A stretch of DNA of 64,000 bases from positions 665,060-729,059 of the forward strand of contig NZ_GL732439.1 in NCBI RefSeq assembly GCF_000187465.1, in the 5' to 3' direction. A program made the position numbers and the translations under genes. Source of the DNA: Streptococcus infantis ATCC 700779 (lineage in GTDB: Bacteria > Bacillota > Bacilli > Lactobacillales > Streptococcaceae). Under the pieces are notes generated by a model. That model was not told the origin of the DNA, ran no database searches, and worked only from the letters and a program-made list of their open reading frames with translations. Below are positions 47,323 to 57,419 of this stretch, one piece after another; position 1 is the first letter of the stretch, and each line of letters opens with the position of its first letter.

Positions 47323-47341
47323 TGATATAATGGATAGTATG
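47323..47341 (+). promoter_or_regulatory. cpoA promoter overlapping the start region (leaderless)
   Basis: Extended -10 TGA-TATAAT (47326-47331), with ATG 47339 only 7 bases downstream, so the transcript should begin at or within one base of the start codon. Confidence 0.65.
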
Positions 47342-48382
47342 GAAAAAGAGAAATTACGCATCAACATGCTAAGTTCGAGTGAAAAGGTAGCAGGACAAGG
47401 TGTTTCTGGAGCTTACCGTGAACTTGTGCAACTTTTGAAACGTGATGCGAAAGACCAACTAATTGTAACGGAGAATCTTCCTGTAGAAGCTGATGTTACT
47501 CATTTTCATACAATCGACCTTCCTTATTATCTGTCAACTTTTCAAAAGAAGCGTTCGGGTCGTAGGGTTGGTTATGTCCACTTCTTGCCTGACACCTTAG
47601 AAGGTAGTTTGAAAATTCCGTTCTTCTTAAAAGGGATTGTTAAACGCTACGTATTTTCTTTTTATGACCGTATGGAACACTTGGTTGTGGTTAATCCTAC
47701 TTTTATCGAAGATTTGGTTGCAGCTGGTATTCCTCGTGAAAAGGTGACCTATATTCCTAACTTTGTTAACAAAGAAAAATGGCACCCACTTTCTGCAGAA
47801 AAAGTAAGTCAACTTCGACAAGATATGGGGTTGAGTGAAAATCAATTTGTAGTAGTAGGAGCTGGGCAGGTTCAGAAGCGTAAGGGAATCGATGATTTCA
47901 TCACTCTTGCTGAGGAACTACCGGATATCACCTTTATTTGGGCTGGAGGCTTCTCATTTGGTGGGATTACAGATGGTTATGAACGCTATAAAAAAATCAT
48001 GGATAATCCTCCAGAAAATCTGATTTTCCCTGGAATTGTTGAGCCAGAACGGATGAGAGAACTGTATGCTTTGGCAGATTTGTTCTTACTTCCTAGCTAT
48101 AATGAGCTATTTCCGATGACTATTCTAGAAGCTGCGAGTTGTGAAGCTCCCATTATGCTTCGGGACTTAGATCTTTATAAGGTGATTCTAGAAGGAAATT
48201 ATAGACCAACCACTGATGTGGAAGAGATGAAACACGCTATTATGGAATATAGAGAGCATCCAGAAGCTTTGAAAGAGTTAAGAGAAAAGGCCAAGGCTAT
48301 TTCAAGAGAATACTCAGAGGAGCATCTCCTTGAAATATGGCTAAAATTCTATCGGGAGCAAGCGGCTTTAGGAAAAAAATGA
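47339..48382 (+). CDS. cpoA: Glycosyltransferase CpoA (glycolipid synthesis)
   Basis: 347 residues, GT4-type: N-terminal fold with VGYVHFLP..., the C-terminal nucleotide-sugar part with VVGAGQVQKRKGIDDFI and LLPSYNELFPMTILEAASC (E-x7-E motif). Similar to pneumococcal CpoA, which adds galactose to glucosyl-diacylglycerol and affects penicillin response. ATG 47339 is the family start; ATG 47330 overlaps the -10 box. No ribosome-binding site can fit. Followed by the next glycosyltransferase after 8 bases. Confidence 0.85.
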   Translation: MEKEKLRINMLSSSEKVAGQGVSGAYRELVQLLKRDAKDQLIVTENLPVEADVTHFHTIDLPYYLSTFQKKRSGRRVGYVHFLPDTLEGSLKIPFFLKGIVKRYVFSFYDRMEHLVVVNPTFIEDLVAAGIPREKVTYIPNFVNKEKWHPLSAEKVSQLRQDMGLSENQFVVVGAGQVQKRKGIDDFITLAEELPDITFIWAGGFSFGGITDGYERYKKIMDNPPENLIFPGIVEPERMRELYALADLFLLPSYNELFPMTILEAASCEAPIMLRDLDLYKVILEGNYRPTTDVEEMKHAIMEYREHPEALKELREKAKAISREYSEEHLLEIWLKFYREQAALGKK

Positions 48383-48390
48383 GGTAGTAT

Positions 48391-49707
48391 ATGCGAATTG
48401 GATTATTTACAGATACTTATTTCCCACAGGTTTCGGGTGTTGCAACCAGTATTCGAACCTTAAAAACAGAGCTTGAAAAGCAAGGGCATGCAGTCTTTAT
48501 CTTCACGACAACTGATAAAGATGTCAATCGCTATGAAGATTGGCAGATCATTCGAATTCCTAGTGTTCCTTTCTTTGCCTTTAAAGACCGTCGTTTCGCT
48601 TACCGTGGATTTACGAAAGCTCTTGAGATTGCTAAACAATACAAACTCGATATTATTCATACCCAGACTGAGTTTTCTCTTGGTTTATTGGGAATTTGGA
48701 TTGCTCGAGAATTGAAAATTCCAGTCATTCATACATATCATACCCAGTACGAGGATTATGTTCACTATATTGCTAAGGGAATGTTGATTCGTCCAAGTAT
48801 GGTCAAATATCTTGTTCGAGGTTTTTTGCATGATGTTGACGGGGTTATATGTCCGAGTGAAATTGTGCGCGATCTTTTATCTGATTATAAGGTAAAAGTT
48901 GAAAAGCGTGTTATTCCTACTGGAATTGAACTTACCAAATTTGAACGCCCTGAGATTGGTCCTGAACACATTAGTGACTTAAGGGATAAACTAGGGATCC
49001 AACAAGACGAAAAGATGCTTCTAAGTCTTTCTCGAGTTTCTTACGAGAAGAATATTCAAGCTGTTGTTAAAGCCTTACCAGATGTCCTAAAAGAAGCACC
49101 AAATGTTAAACTGGTTGTAGCTGGAGATGGACCTTATTTAGACAATCTTAAGGAGCAAGCAGAAGATTTAAAAATTCAAGATTCTGTTATCTTTACAGGT
49201 ATGATTCCGCCAAATGAGACGGCACTTTATTATAAGGCAGCTGATTTCTTCATATCGGCTTCTACAAGTGAGACTCAGGGATTGACTTATCTGGAAAGTT
49301 TAGCTAGTAAGACACCTGTTATTGCCCATGGTAATCCATATTTGGATAATCTCATTAATGATAAAATGTTCGGAACTCTTTATTATGAGGAAAGGGACTT
49401 GGCAGGAGCTATTCTTGAGGCTTTACTTGCTACACCGTCAATGGATGAAAAACACTTGGCTGAAAAATTATATGAAATTTCTGCTGAGAATTTTGGTAGA
49501 AGAGTCCATGAATTTTATCTAGACGTCATTATTTCAAATAATTTTGCCAAAGAAACAGGAGCTGACGAACCTGTTACAAAACGTATTTTAAAGACAGTCT
49601 TCTATATTCCGCAACAGGCTGTTACTATGCCAGTTAAAGGTTCGAAGCGTATGCTTAAAGCATCTAGAAAACAATTAAGAAATTTAAGAAAATATTTAAA
49701 TGATTAA
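48391..49707 (+). CDS. 1,2-diacylglycerol 3-glucosyltransferase
   Basis: 438 residues, GT4 type. MRIGLFTDTYFPQVSGVATSIRTL, HTQTEFSLGLLG, RVSYEKNIQAVVKAL and SETQGLTYLESLA are family motifs. Makes glucosyl-diacylglycerol, the substrate of CpoA and anchor of lipoteichoic acid. A basic C-terminal tail (KGSKRMLKASRKQLRNLRKYL) should sit on the anionic membrane. GAGGTAG precedes the ATG. Confidence 0.87.
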   Translation: MRIGLFTDTYFPQVSGVATSIRTLKTELEKQGHAVFIFTTTDKDVNRYEDWQIIRIPSVPFFAFKDRRFAYRGFTKALEIAKQYKLDIIHTQTEFSLGLLGIWIARELKIPVIHTYHTQYEDYVHYIAKGMLIRPSMVKYLVRGFLHDVDGVICPSEIVRDLLSDYKVKVEKRVIPTGIELTKFERPEIGPEHISDLRDKLGIQQDEKMLLSLSRVSYEKNIQAVVKALPDVLKEAPNVKLVVAGDGPYLDNLKEQAEDLKIQDSVIFTGMIPPNETALYYKAADFFISASTSETQGLTYLESLASKTPVIAHGNPYLDNLINDKMFGTLYYEERDLAGAILEALLATPSMDEKHLAEKLYEISAENFGRRVHEFYLDVIISNNFAKETGADEPVTKRILKTVFYIPQQAVTMPVKGSKRMLKASRKQLRNLRKYLND

Positions 49708-49733
49708 TCAAATCAAAGAAAGGAAATAAAAAT

Positions 49734-49925
49734 ATGCAAAAGAAATTTATGAGAAGTGGTAGAGATCAAAAAATCGGTGGTGTATGCGCTGGTTTAGCAC
49801 ATTATTTTGATATTGACCCTACAATCGTACGTGTTATTTGGGGAGTTTTGGCTTTCTGTTATGGCGCAGGACTTATTGCTTACTTGATCTTGTGGGCAAT
49901 CGCTCCTGTATCTGATGAGTATTAA
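49734..49925 (+). CDS. PspC domain protein (63 aa)
   Basis: Small membrane protein with the PspC fold: RDQKIGGVCAGLAHYFDIDPTIVRVIWG, then one membrane helix to residue 57. Related to envelope-stress PspC proteins. AAAGGAAA precedes the ATG. Lies after the glycolipid genes, perhaps in one unit with the DUF4044 miniprotein. Confidence 0.9.
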   Translation: MQKKFMRSGRDQKIGGVCAGLAHYFDIDPTIVRVIWGVLAFCYGAGLIAYLILWAIAPVSDEY

Positions 49926-49954
49926 TATTAGAGTATTAGAGTAAAGGAGAAAAC

Positions 49955-50089
49955 ATGGCATTCGGTGATAATGGTAAACGTAAAAAAACATTCTTTGAAA
50001 AACTTACAATGTTTGTCGTATTAATCATGTTGTTTGTTACTTTAGCCGGTATTTTTGCAACTGCAATTGGTGTATTTAGTAGATTTTAA
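49955..50089 (+). CDS. DUF4044-type miniprotein (44 aa)
   Basis: MAFGDNGKRKKTFFEKLTMF, then one membrane helix (VVLIMLFVTLAGIFATAIGVF). A basic inside start and single helix are typical of this small Lactobacillales family. AAAGGAG precedes the ATG. Function unknown. Confidence 0.82.
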   Translation: MAFGDNGKRKKTFFEKLTMFVVLIMLFVTLAGIFATAIGVFSRF

Positions 50090-50126
50090 AATACTAGTTA
50101 GAGGATCAAATTGTATTAGTTGGTGA

Positions 50127-50148
50127 CTGGGATTTTCCCAGCCCTTTT
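50127..50148 (+). terminator. Hairpin with T run before obg
   Basis: CTGGGA and TCCCAG with a 3-base loop, then CCCTTTTTA. A weak terminator or attenuator 18 bases before the obg start. Confidence 0.55.
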
Positions 50149-50165
50149 TAAAGTGAGAAAAGAAT

Positions 50166-51476
50166 ATGAGTATGTTTTTAGACACAGCCAAGATTAAAGT
50201 AAAGGCTGGTAATGGTGGCGATGGCATGGTTGCCTTTCGTCGTGAAAAATACGTCCCTAATGGTGGACCATGGGGCGGTGATGGGGGACGTGGTGGTAAC
50301 GTTGTTTTCGTTGTAGACGAAGGTTTACGTACCCTTATGGACTTCCGTTACAATCGTCATTTCAAGGCCCAATCAGGTGAAAAAGGGATGACAAAAGGAA
50401 TGCATGGCCGAGGGGCAGAAGACTTGATTGTCCGTGTACCTCAAGGGACAACCGTGCGTGATGCAGAGACTGGGAAAGTTCTCACTGATTTGATAGAGAA
50501 CGGACAAGAGTTCATCGTGGCTCACGGTGGTCGTGGTGGTCGAGGAAATATCCGTTTTGCAACACCTAAAAATCCTGCGCCAGAAATCTCAGAAAACGGA
50601 GAACCTGGTCAAGAACGTGAATTACAGTTAGAACTTAAAATCCTTGCGGATGTAGGTTTGGTTGGATTCCCATCTGTTGGTAAATCAACACTCCTTAGCG
50701 TGATTACCTCTGCTAAGCCAAAAATTGGTGCCTACCACTTTACGACAATTGTACCAAATCTTGGTATGGTTCGTACTCAGTCCGGTGAATCCTTTGCCGT
50801 TGCAGACCTTCCTGGATTGATTGAAGGTGCTAGCCAAGGTGTTGGTTTGGGGACCCAGTTCCTTCGCCATATCGAGCGTACTCGCGTTATTCTTCATATC
50901 ATTGACATGTCAGCTAGTGAAGGACGTGATCCTTATGAGGACTATTTAGCAATCAATAAGGAACTTGAATCTTATAACCTTCGTCTTATGGAGCGTCCAC
51001 AGATTATTGTTGCCAATAAAATGGATATGCCTGAGAGTCAAGAAAACCTTGAAGAATTCAAGAAAAAATTGGCTGCTAATTATGATGAATTTGAAGAATT
51101 ACCACCAATCTTCCCAATTTCAGGTTTGACTAAGCAAGGTCTTGCACCTTTATTAGATGCAACAGCTGAGCTTCTTGATAAAACGCCAGAATTCCTCCTT
51201 TATGATGAGTCAGAAATGGAAGAAGAAGTTTATTATGGCTTTGATGAAGAAGAAAAACCATTTGAGATTGGTCGTGACGATGATGCAACTTGGGTTCTTT
51301 CAGGTGAAAAACTCATGAAACTCTTTAACATGACTAACTTTGACCGTGATGAGTCTGTCATGAAATTTGCACGTCAGTTGCGTGGTATGGGAGTTGATGA
51401 AGCTCTTCGTGCTCGTGGTGCTAAGGACGGCGACCTTGTCCGTATTGGAAAATTTGAGTTTGAGTTTGTAGACTAG
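50166..51476 (+). CDS. obg: GTPase ObgE/CgtA
   Basis: Essential GTPase for 50S assembly and stress control. 436 residues: Gly-rich Obg fold (residues 1-158), G1 GFPSVGKST near 167, DLPG near 214, NKMD near 284, and the C-terminal OCT domain ([21 protein letters not shown]). A short ATG start follows GAAAAGA. Confidence 0.96.
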   Translation: MSMFLDTAKIKVKAGNGGDGMVAFRREKYVPNGGPWGGDGGRGGNVVFVVDEGLRTLMDFRYNRHFKAQSGEKGMTKGMHGRGAEDLIVRVPQGTTVRDAETGKVLTDLIENGQEFIVAHGGRGGRGNIRFATPKNPAPEISENGEPGQERELQLELKILADVGLVGFPSVGKSTLLSVITSAKPKIGAYHFTTIVPNLGMVRTQSGESFAVADLPGLIEGASQGVGLGTQFLRHIERTRVILHIIDMSASEGRDPYEDYLAINKELESYNLRLMERPQIIVANKMDMPESQENLEEFKKKLAANYDEFEELPPIFPISGLTKQGLAPLLDATAELLDKTPEFLLYDESEMEEEVYYGFDEEEKPFEIGRDDDATWVLSGEKLMKLFNMTNFDRDESVMKFARQLRGMGVDEALRARGAKDGDLVRIGKFEFEFVD

Positions 51477-51485
51477 GAGATAGCT

Positions 51486-51647
51486 ATGGGTGATAAACCA
51501 ATATCTTTCCGAGATGCTGATGGAAATTTTGTTTCTGCTGCAGACGTCTGGAATGAAAAGAAATTAGAAGAACTTTTTAATCGCCTCAATCCCAATCGTT
51601 CATTGAGACTTGCGAGAATGAAGAAACAAGCCGAAGAAAAAAAATAA
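51486..51647 (+). CDS. Hypothetical small protein (53 aa)
   Basis: MGDKPISFRDADGNFVSAADVWNEKKLEELFNRLNPNR..., ending in KKQAEEKK. Basic, helical C-terminal half. GGAGATAG precedes the ATG, 9 bases after obg, and a terminator follows, so it is a probable obg-operon gene. Family unknown to me. Confidence 0.75.
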   Translation: MGDKPISFRDADGNFVSAADVWNEKKLEELFNRLNPNRSLRLARMKKQAEEKK

Positions 51648-51656
51648 GAATAAAAG

Positions 51657-51686
51657 AACCCGTGATGCAAATATCACGGGTTTTCT
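51657..51686. terminator. Bidirectional terminator between the obg unit and pepX
   Basis: AACCCGTGAT and ATCACGGGTT with a 6-base loop and T-rich flank on the plus strand. Confidence 0.88.
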
Positions 51687-51696
51687 GGTTTACTAA

Positions 51697-53976
51697 CTAT
51701 TTTTGATATGGGATTTCAAGACTAGATTGCGCAAGGTCTACTGTTAATTGATAATCAGTATTGTCACGGACAGTAATTTCAAAGTCAGTAGTATAAAGAA
51801 CGAGTCGGATTGTATCGTCTTTTCTTAGTTTATAAATAGTTGGTTGGAGTTCAAATTGGAATTCCATCCATTCATCTGGTATAACTTCTTCAATTTTCAA
51901 TAAATCATGACGATTTTGGAGGTTGAGGTAGCCTTTGGTAATAACACGTTGGGCATTTGGGCTAAATGGTAGCTCGCAAAGGTTTTCCAGCATATGGTAA
52001 CGACCATTATCAATAGTACGAGCAGCCAAGACTCCAGGATAAGGTTGAAAGTATTTCTTTTGACCAAGTTCGAGAAGTTGAGCAGAGAGAAGACCTTTAT
52101 TGGTACTTGACTTGAGACGAAGGTTTAGTTTAACACGACCATTGATATGAAGATCTTCAGTCACTGGAAGATCAATGGTAATCTGATTGACCTTACCTTG
52201 ATAAAGTTCATTGTTAAAGGTTTGGTAGGTCTTTCCAAAACGTTCAAAGTCAGAATCTTGGTAATGGTTTTCAATGACAGCTTCGTCAGTACCTAAAGAG
52301 AAAGTTTTATGTTCAGTTTGATTTCCAAAATCTTCAAGTGACAGCCATGTTTGAAGAGCAGTATTGTCTTGCCAAACGACTCTTGGAAGTTGGTAGTCAG
52401 TGCTTTGACCCAATAATTTCTGTGTCAAAAGGGCATTCATAGATTCACGGAAATCAATAGACTGCCAGTTGTTCATATAAACATGGGCGCCGTTATGGTA
52501 AAAGAGATGCTTTTTAATATTGCTTGGAAGAGCATTGAACATTTGATAGACATGAAGTGGTTTTACATTCCAGTCTTGTGAACCGTGAGTAAAGACAACT
52601 TCAGCCTTAACCTTTTTAGCATTAAGAAGGTAGTTTCTGTCATGCCAAAATTGGTTATAATCGCCCGTTTTACGGTCTAGATTTTTCTTGAGTTCTTCTA
52701 TGGATGCTTGATGAGCCTCGTTTCCACGAATAAAGTCACCAGCTAAGAGATTACGAGAATAAGTTAATTCATCTAATGAATCGAAGTCCTCTCCAGGATA
52801 GCCACCTGGGCTTGTCACAAGACCATTTTCACGGTAATAGTTGTACCATGATGAGATACCTGCTTCAGCAATAATGACTTCTAAGCCATCAACTCCTGTA
52901 GTAGCAAGACCGTTAGACATTGTTCCTAGGTAAGAAAGACCAGTAGTTGCCACTTTACCATTTGACCAATCAGCTTTAACTTGACGTTTACGACTATGAT
53001 CCGTAAAGGCACGACAACGACCATTTAGCCAATCGATAACATTCTTATAAGCTTCAACTTGGCGGTAATCTCCGTTGGTCATTAAACCTTGAGAATCTTT
53101 GGTACCAATACCTGATACGTAGATATTGGCAAATCCTCTTGGAAGGAAGTAGTCGTTAAGTGTGTAGCTGCTATTGATATGAGTGAGTTTTTCTTCAGCT
53201 TCAGAAACAAGTTCAGCATCCCCAACAGGTTCAACCAAGTCCAGGGTTGGATTTTCTAACGTAATTTCATGTGGTTCCTTGACTTCTAGTTCGGCTTCCA
53301 TCTTATAGAGAGCCTTATCGCTTGTTTTGTCATTGGTTCCTTGATGGTATGGACTTGCTGTCATGACAGCTGGAATCTTTCCATTGTATGCTGGACGAAT
53401 GATATTTACCTTGATGAGGTCAGGTAGACCATCTTTATCAGAATCAACACGAGTCTCTACATAAACTACTTCACGAATGACATTGTTAGTATTGAAGGTT
53501 GCCAAACTTTTGCCATTGAAGTAGTGATAGTTATTGTCCTCAGGAATAAGACCATCACTAACTAACTGATCGATAAGGGTGTTCCCTTTTTTAGTGCGTG
53601 TATTTAAAAGCTGGTAGAGATTGTCGATTAAATCTCCGTAAACGATCGGAAACGCTGTTTCTTTGTGAAAAGCAAGACCATCTTCAAAGTCAATAAAGTA
53701 ACTGAATCCAAGCAATTGAAAGGCAACAGTGTAGAAAATTTCTGCTGTCAATTCACGGTCCGAATTGAAGAAAGTGAGTAAATCTGTTTCTTTATCAACT
53801 GCTAAAGTAGTGAGGGGATAATCCGTATTTTTATAATTGAAAAAACAAGTTCTAACAAAAGCTTCAAACTGTTCTTTTTCTGAAGTTGAAAGATCAAGCT
53901 TGAATCCAAGCTCAGATAATTCCTGTAAAGCTTGTTGGTTTGTAACGGGATAATAACTAAATTGATTAAAACGCAT
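51697..53976 (-). CDS. pepX: X-prolyl dipeptidyl aminopeptidase (PepX)
   Basis: Serine peptidase releasing Xaa-Pro dipeptides, 759 residues. Nucleophile motif [11 protein letters not shown] near residue 346, catalytic Asp/His segments GSQDWNVKP and YHNGAHVY, and the N-terminal helical domain typical of lactic acid bacteria. On minus, TGA-TATAAT at 54010-54015 may be its promoter; AAAGGAG precedes the ATG. Divergent from mutY. Confidence 0.95.
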   Translation of the reverse strand: MRFNQFSYYPVTNQQALQELSELGFKLDLSTSEKEQFEAFVRTCFFNYKNTDYPLTTLAVDKETDLLTFFNSDRELTAEIFYTVAFQLLGFSYFIDFEDGLAFHKETAFPIVYGDLIDNLYQLLNTRTKKGNTLIDQLVSDGLIPEDNNYHYFNGKSLATFNTNNVIREVVYVETRVDSDKDGLPDLIKVNIIRPAYNGKIPAVMTASPYHQGTNDKTSDKALYKMEAELEVKEPHEITLENPTLDLVEPVGDAELVSEAEEKLTHINSSYTLNDYFLPRGFANIYVSGIGTKDSQGLMTNGDYRQVEAYKNVIDWLNGRCRAFTDHSRKRQVKADWSNGKVATTGLSYLGTMSNGLATTGVDGLEVIIAEAGISSWYNYYRENGLVTSPGGYPGEDFDSLDELTYSRNLLAGDFIRGNEAHQASIEELKKNLDRKTGDYNQFWHDRNYLLNAKKVKAEVVFTHGSQDWNVKPLHVYQMFNALPSNIKKHLFYHNGAHVYMNNWQSIDFRESMNALLTQKLLGQSTDYQLPRVVWQDNTALQTWLSLEDFGNQTEHKTFSLGTDEAVIENHYQDSDFERFGKTYQTFNNELYQGKVNQITIDLPVTEDLHINGRVKLNLRLKSSTNKGLLSAQLLELGQKKYFQPYPGVLAARTIDNGRYHMLENLCELPFSPNAQRVITKGYLNLQNRHDLLKIEEVIPDEWMEFQFELQPTIYKLRKDDTIRLVLYTTDFEITVRDNTDYQLTVDLAQSSLEIPYQK

Positions 53977-54009
53977 GGATATCTCCTTTTAAAGAATCAT
54001 TCAAGACTC

Positions 54010-54018
54010 ATTATATCA
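54010..54018 (-). promoter_or_regulatory. Extended -10 of pepX
   Basis: TGA-TATAAT on the minus strand, 34 bases from the start; weak -35. Confidence 0.55.
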
Positions 54019-54111
54019 AAAAATCATAGAAAATAACAGAAAGAGTAGAGTTTGTCTGATAGTCAGGCATGATAAGATAGTCGATACTAAAACAAGGACA
54101 ATTTTCATTTT

Positions 54112-54149
54112 TTGAGTATCCTATAAGGATATGCTATACTAGATATATG
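54112..54149 (+). promoter_or_regulatory. mutY promoter placing +1 at the start codon
   Basis: TTGAGT (54112-54117), 17-base spacer, TGC-extended TATACT (54135-54140), then ATG at 54147 after six bases. Confidence 0.72.
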
Positions 54150-55301
54150 TTAGATTTGCAGAAATACGGCGTGACTATGTGGGAAGATGAGAAAATTCTC
54201 TCTTTCCGTCAAAAACTTTTAGCCTGGTATGATGAAAATAAGCGGGACTTACCTTGGAGAAGAAGTAAAAATCCCTACCATATCTGGGTATCTGAAATCA
54301 TGTTGCAGCAGACCAGAGTTGATACAGTTATTCCCTATTATGAACGTTTTTTAGAAAGCTTTCCGACTGTAGAGAGTTTAGCTAATGCACCTGAAGAACG
54401 CTTATTAAAGGCATGGGAAGGTCTTGGATATTATTCCCGTGTTCGCAATATGCAAACTGCTGCTCAGCAGATTATGAATGAATTTAATGGAGAATTTCCT
54501 TCAACTTACGAAGGTATTTCAAGCTTGAAAGGGATAGGTCCCTATACAGCTGGAGCTATTTCAAGTATTGCCTTTAATCTAGCACAGCCTGCAGTTGATG
54601 GGAATGTCATGCGTGTTTTGGCTCGTTTATTTGAAGTCAATCACGACATTGGTAATCCAAGTAATCGCAAGATATTTCAAGCCATGATGGAAATTTTGAT
54701 TGATCCAGAACGTCCAGGTGATTTCAATCAAGCATTGATGGATTTGGGTTCAGATATTGAGGCACCCGTTAATCCGAGGCCAGAAGATAGTCCGGTTAAA
54801 GATTTTAGTGCTGCCTATCAAAATGGAACAATGGACCGCTATCCTATTAAAGCGCCAAAGAAAAAGCCAGTTCCTGTCTATCTTAATGCTTTAGTTGTTC
54901 AAAATGCTAAAGGACAGTTTTTACTAGAAAAGAATGAAAGTGAAAAGTTACTTGCTGGATTTTGGCATTTTCCCTTGATTGAGGTAGATGAATTTTCAAA
55001 AAATGAAGAACTAAATCTCTTTAATCAGGTAGCTGAACCATCTATTCAACTTGGGCCATCACCGCAAGAAAGTTTTGAGCAGGATTATGATTTAGAAGTT
55101 GAGTGGCAGGATAGTCATTTCGAAGAAGTCAAACATATCTTTAGCCATCGAAAGTGGCATGTACGAATCCTATCCGGGCAAGTTCATGATAGTAAAGAAT
55201 ATTGTGATAAAGAGGTAGTATGGTTAACTCCTGAAGAGTTTAACCTCTATCCACTAGCAAAACCTCAACAAAAAATTTGGCAAGCATATTTAAAAAGATA
55301 G
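54147..55301 (+). CDS. mutY: Adenine DNA glycosylase MutY, lacking the iron-sulfur ligands
   Basis: Removes A mispaired with 8-oxoG. 384 residues: EIMLQQTRVDTV with catalytic Glu, helix-hairpin-helix LKGIGPYTAGAI and Asp in AVDGNVMRV, and a C-terminal NUDIX-like 8-oxoG-reading domain. The usual four-cysteine cluster after MDLGS is absent (DIEAPVNPRPEDSPV instead). Clusterless MutY is known in lactic acid bacteria. It partners mutM and mutX in this window. Confidence 0.93.
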   Translation: MLDLQKYGVTMWEDEKILSFRQKLLAWYDENKRDLPWRRSKNPYHIWVSEIMLQQTRVDTVIPYYERFLESFPTVESLANAPEERLLKAWEGLGYYSRVRNMQTAAQQIMNEFNGEFPSTYEGISSLKGIGPYTAGAISSIAFNLAQPAVDGNVMRVLARLFEVNHDIGNPSNRKIFQAMMEILIDPERPGDFNQALMDLGSDIEAPVNPRPEDSPVKDFSAAYQNGTMDRYPIKAPKKKPVPVYLNALVVQNAKGQFLLEKNESEKLLAGFWHFPLIEVDEFSKNEELNLFNQVAEPSIQLGPSPQESFEQDYDLEVEWQDSHFEEVKHIFSHRKWHVRILSGQVHDSKEYCDKEVVWLTPEEFNLYPLAKPQQKIWQAYLKR

Positions 55302-55341
55302 GATAATACCAGTCTTTCGTGTCTTCTTTGCATTTTTTTGG

Positions 55342-55347
55342 TATAAT
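55342..55347 (+). promoter_or_regulatory. Probable -10 of vicRKX
   Basis: TATAAT, 24 bases before the vicR start; no clear -35. Confidence 0.5.
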
Positions 55348-55371
55348 TGATATAAGGAAAAAGGTGACTAT

Positions 55372-56076
55372 ATGAAAAAAATATTGATTGTAGATGATGA
55401 AAAACCAATCTCAGATATTATTAAGTTTAATATGACCAAGGAAGGCTATGAAGTTGTTACAGCCTTTAATGGACGTGAAGCGATTGAACTGTTTGAAGCT
55501 GAAAAACCTGATATTATTATTTTGGACTTGATGCTTCCAGAAATTGATGGTCTTGAAGTTGCTAAAACGATTCGCAAGACAAGTAGTGTTCCAATTATCA
55601 TGCTTTCAGCAAAAGATAGTGAGTTTGACAAGGTTATTGGTCTTGAACTTGGTGCGGATGATTATGTGACTAAGCCATTTTCAAACCGTGAGCTACAAGC
55701 GCGTGTTAAGGCTCTTCTTCGTCGTACGGAGTTAGTTGCAGTTGACAACCAAGAGGAAGATACTAAATTGCAAAGTCTTCAAATTAGAGATTTAGAGATT
55801 CTTCCAGATGCTTATGTAGCCAAAAAATATGGAGAAGAATTGGACTTAACTCACAGAGAGTTTGAGTTGTTGCATCACTTAGCTTCTCATCTTGGTCAAG
55901 TTATTACCCGTGAACATCTCCTTGAGACTGTTTGGGGTTATGATTATTTTGGTGATGTTCGTACTGTCGATGTTACCATTAGACGTCTCCGTGAGAAGAT
56001 CGAAGATACACCAAGTAGACCTGAATATATCTTAACTCGTCGTGGTGTGGGTTATTATATGAGAAATAATGATTGA
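55372..56076 (+). CDS. vicR: Response regulator VicR (WalR)
   Basis: Essential OmpR-type regulator of cell-wall metabolism. 234 residues: receiver with Asp52 in IIILDLMLP, Lys in TKPFSNREL, and a winged-helix DNA-binding domain ([31 protein letters not shown]). Overlaps vicK by 8 bases. AAGGTGA precedes the ATG. Confidence 0.97.
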   Translation: MKKILIVDDEKPISDIIKFNMTKEGYEVVTAFNGREAIELFEAEKPDIIILDLMLPEIDGLEVAKTIRKTSSVPIIMLSAKDSEFDKVIGLELGADDYVTKPFSNRELQARVKALLRRTELVAVDNQEEDTKLQSLQIRDLEILPDAYVAKKYGEELDLTHREFELLHHLASHLGQVITREHLLETVWGYDYFGDVRTVDVTIRRLREKIEDTPSRPEYILTRRGVGYYMRNND

Positions 56077-57418
56077 TATAATTAAACAAACAATTTTAAC
56101 CAGAGATTTCGTCTTTGTACTCATATTAATTGGTTTTATTATGCTTGTCAGCTTTCTCTTGCTTGAAGGCCGTAGGGATAATATTCGACTCAAACAGTTA
56201 AATCAAAAGATTAAAGATTTAATTGCTGGTGATTATTCTCAGGTATTAGATATGCAGGGGAATACTGAAATAACCAATATTACCAATAATCTAAATGATT
56301 TGTCTGAAGTTATTCGTCTAACTCAAGAAAACCTTGAGCAGGAAAGTAAAAGATTGCATAGTATCCTATCATACATGACTGATGGGGTTCTTGCAACCAA
56401 TCGTCGTGGTCAAATCACTATGATTAATGATATGGCTAAAAGACAACTTGGAGTTGAAAGTGATGACGCGCTCAATCAGAACATTTTAGAGTTGCTCAAG
56501 ATTGAAGATGAGTACGAGCTTAGAGACTTAATTACGCAAAGTCCTGAAATGATGATTTATTCCCAAAATGTAAATGGGGAGTATATCAGTCTGCGTGTGC
56601 GTTTTGCCTTGATTCGTAGAGAGTCTGGCTTTATCTCTGGTTTGGTAGCAGTTCTACATGATACGACTGAGCAAGAGAAAGAAGAACGCGAGAGAAGACT
56701 ATTCGTTTCAAACGTTAGTCATGAATTGCGAACTCCATTGACCAGTGTAAAATCTTACCTAGAGGCCTTGGATGAGGGTGCATTATATGAACCTGTTGCT
56801 CCTGATTTTATCAAAGTATCTCTAAATGAGACCAACCGTATGATGCGAATGGTAACGGACCTCTTGCATCTTTCGCGTATTGATAATGCAACTAGCCATT
56901 TAGATGTTGAATTGATTAACTTTACAGCTTTCATTACGTTTATCCTAAACCGTTTCGATAAGATGCGATCTCAGGATCAAGAAAAGAAATACGAGTTGGT
57001 TCGAGATTATCCGATTACATCGGTCTGGATTGAAATTGATACAGACAAGATGACTCAGGTAATCGATAATATTCTTAACAATGCCATCAAGTATTCGCCT
57101 GATGGTGGAAAAATTACGGTTACTATGAAAACCACTGATGACCAGATGATTTTATCTATTTCGGACCAAGGACTTGGGATTCCTAAAGAAGATTTACCGA
57201 AGATTTTTGACCGTTTCTATAGGGTTGATAAGGCTAGAAGTCGTGCCCAAGGTGGGACTGGTTTAGGTCTTGCTATAGCAAAAGAAATCATCAAACAACA
57301 CAATGGATTTATCTGGGCCAAGAGTGAATACGGTAAGGGTTCTACCTTTACCATTGTTCTTCCTTATGATAATGATGCTGTAAAAGAAGAAGTATGGGAG
57401 GATGAAGTAGAAGACTAG
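56069..57418 (+). CDS. vicK: Sensor histidine kinase VicK (WalK)
   Basis: 449 residues: a single membrane helix (about 13-32) with almost no outside part, HAMP, PAS, HisKA with His in [14 protein letters not shown], and HATPase with [15 protein letters not shown] and [10 protein letters not shown]. Streptococcal VicK lacks the extracellular loop of other Firmicutes, so sensing is likely internal through PAS. Acts with VicR. Confidence 0.97.
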   Translation: MIDIIKQTILTRDFVFVLILIGFIMLVSFLLLEGRRDNIRLKQLNQKIKDLIAGDYSQVLDMQGNTEITNITNNLNDLSEVIRLTQENLEQESKRLHSILSYMTDGVLATNRRGQITMINDMAKRQLGVESDDALNQNILELLKIEDEYELRDLITQSPEMMIYSQNVNGEYISLRVRFALIRRESGFISGLVAVLHDTTEQEKEERERRLFVSNVSHELRTPLTSVKSYLEALDEGALYEPVAPDFIKVSLNETNRMMRMVTDLLHLSRIDNATSHLDVELINFTAFITFILNRFDKMRSQDQEKKYELVRDYPITSVWIEIDTDKMTQVIDNILNNAIKYSPDGGKITVTMKTTDDQMILSISDQGLGIPKEDLPKIFDRFYRVDKARSRAQGGTGLGLAIAKEIIKQHNGFIWAKSEYGKGSTFTIVLPYDNDAVKEEVWEDEVED

Positions 57419-57419
57419 A

